The translations under genes and the position numbers were made by a program. A stretch of 64,000 nt of DNA from Pyrocephalus nanus (lineage: Eukaryota > Chordata > Aves > Passeriformes > Tyrannidae), in the NCBI GenBank assembly GCA_038380795.1, contig CM076267.1, forward strand, positions 11,267,501-11,331,500, in the 5' to 3' direction. Below are positions 63,250-64,000 of this stretch, one piece after another. The notes under the pieces are model-generated. The model saw only the letters and a list, made by a program, of their open reading frames with translations. It ran no database searches and was not told the DNA's origin. The stretch's first letter is position 1, and each line of letters starts with the position of its first letter.

Positions 63250-63660
63250 CATTTCCATGTGGTGAGAAGTATCAGATAAAATGTGGAGTGTAAAGATTGC
63301 AGCCGCAAGATGAAAGAAAAGGGTCAGAGGAAAATACGGAAAGGAAAAGAAGGTATGTGGCAGACAAAAGGAAGATTGCAAGAAGAGATTAAGATGTTTT
63401 TCAAGTACAGAAGGAACAAGAGGTCAGTGAGGGGCCTTTGGGAGATGACAAGGGTAATTTAGTGACAGAAGAGGCAGATATTGCAAAAAAATTAAATTAG
63501 TTTTTTGCCTTGGTGTTCACAAAGGAAGATGAGGGAAGCGTGCCAGAATTTTTTTTCTTGTGGAGAGGAAGGAGAAATACTGAAGGATACAGAGGATCAG
63601 GACAGTGCAGATAATCAGGAAATTAGAACAATACGAAATAAAACCAAACCAGAGGGATGC
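63250..63660 (+). mobile_element. Decayed CR1 LINE reverse-transcriptase fragment
   Basis: Translation in one frame gives GRLQEEIKMFFKYRRNKRSV, and a one-frame shift then gives DDKGNLVTEEADIAKKLN, a stop, and FFALVFTKEDEGSVPEF. This is the conserved linker of CR1 ORF2 just before the reverse-transcriptase motifs (pattern GNLVTxxxEKAEVLNxFFASVFT). At least one frameshift and one in-frame stop show it is a dead relic. It is not contiguous with the CR1 3' end at 62.2-62.46 kb, which lies upstream of it in the wrong order for one element. Confidence 0.8.
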
Positions 63661-64000
63661 TGTGTCAGCACAGGATCTGCCAGTAGACCAAAAGGATTAT
63701 CTGTGACTTGTTGAGAACAGAAAACAAAACCAACAATGGCATTCCTGCTGCTGGGACTCCTTTTAGGTGATGCTCTAGAAAGGAAAGTGAGTGGGGAGAA
63801 AAGCATCCAAAGCAAGACAGTAGTGAGAACCAGGAGGAGTATAGCAGACAGCAGAAGAGAGAAATCTAAAGACTCTTTGGAATGTGGGATGAGTCACAAA
63901 CTAAAAAAAGACCCTTGCAGTAGAAAAAAGCATTGAAACCCACCTGAGGACACATAAAAATGTACTGATGTTTCTTTAGTCTGGCTACTCAGAAAGGTGC

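Larger units (their letters stand above)
61865..64000 (+). other. SEMA5B intron, 5' part (continues past window)
   Basis: It starts with GTACTG. The next exon, expected to begin with a Cys-Gly-Thr segment of the Sema domain, is not found before the window end. The intron contains an old CR1 3' end (62195-62460), a GT/T-rich low-complexity tract (63088-63165) and a decayed CR1 reverse-transcriptase fragment (63250-63660). Confidence 0.85.

Noticed and set aside
61865..64000. Next SEMA5B exon (CGT... segment)
   Set aside because: No acceptor followed by the expected Cys-Gly-Thr coding sequence is present; it probably lies beyond the window.

Overview
This window is vertebrate nuclear DNA, most likely from a bird. 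Coding sequence occurs only as short exons bounded by GT-AG splice signals and separated by kilobases of AT-rich intron. The interspersed repeats are of avian or sauropsid type: CR1 LINE 3' ends, an avian endogenous-retrovirus LTR, ancient CR1 relics of the kind shared with turtles and crocodilians, and MIR-like amniote SINEs. There are no bacterial-style operons, CRISPR arrays, tRNAs or rRNAs.

The only gene I can support is SEMA5B (semaphorin-5B), on the + strand. Seven consecutive internal coding exons lie at 5039-5138, 20072-20117, 43831-43893, 53537-53635, 54374-54587, 57157-57442 and 61729-61864. They join in a single open frame of 315 residues (944 nt here plus one base from an upstream exon) and encode roughly the first three fifths of the extracellular Sema domain. 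The signal-peptide exon(s) and promoter lie upstream of the window. The rest of the Sema domain, the PSI domain, the thrombospondin type-1 repeats, the transmembrane segment and the cytoplasmic tail lie downstream. I number residues 1-315 from the first codon completed in the window. SEMA5B is preferred over SEMA5A because the sequence from the first exon through exon 4 follows the 5B pattern.

Layout: 1-5038, intron upstream of the first visible exon. 5139-20071, a 14.9 kb intron with a repeat cluster at 13.9-15.4 kb (MIR-like SINE, CR1, solo LTR) and a CR1 tail at 9.0 kb. 20118-43830, a 23.7 kb intron with few recognisable repeats, a possible homeodomain-site palindrome near 22.5 kb and an antisense reading frame near 20.8-21.2 kb. 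43894-53536, a 9.6 kb intron with two unexplained antisense open frames at 49.6-51.0 kb. The remaining exons are packed into 53.5-61.9 kb, with short introns carrying an old CR1 3' end at 55.6-56.15 kb. 61865-64000, the start of the next intron, has two more CR1 relics, one of them a decayed reverse-transcriptase fragment.

No novel multi-gene system was found. The items most worth checking are a nearly open antisense frame ending at a perfect splice donor in intron 2, an LTR with promoter-like motifs in sense orientation in intron 1, a 12-bp GGATTA/TAATCC palindrome, and two predicted splice variants (intron 4 retention and a 6-nt tandem acceptor at exon 7).
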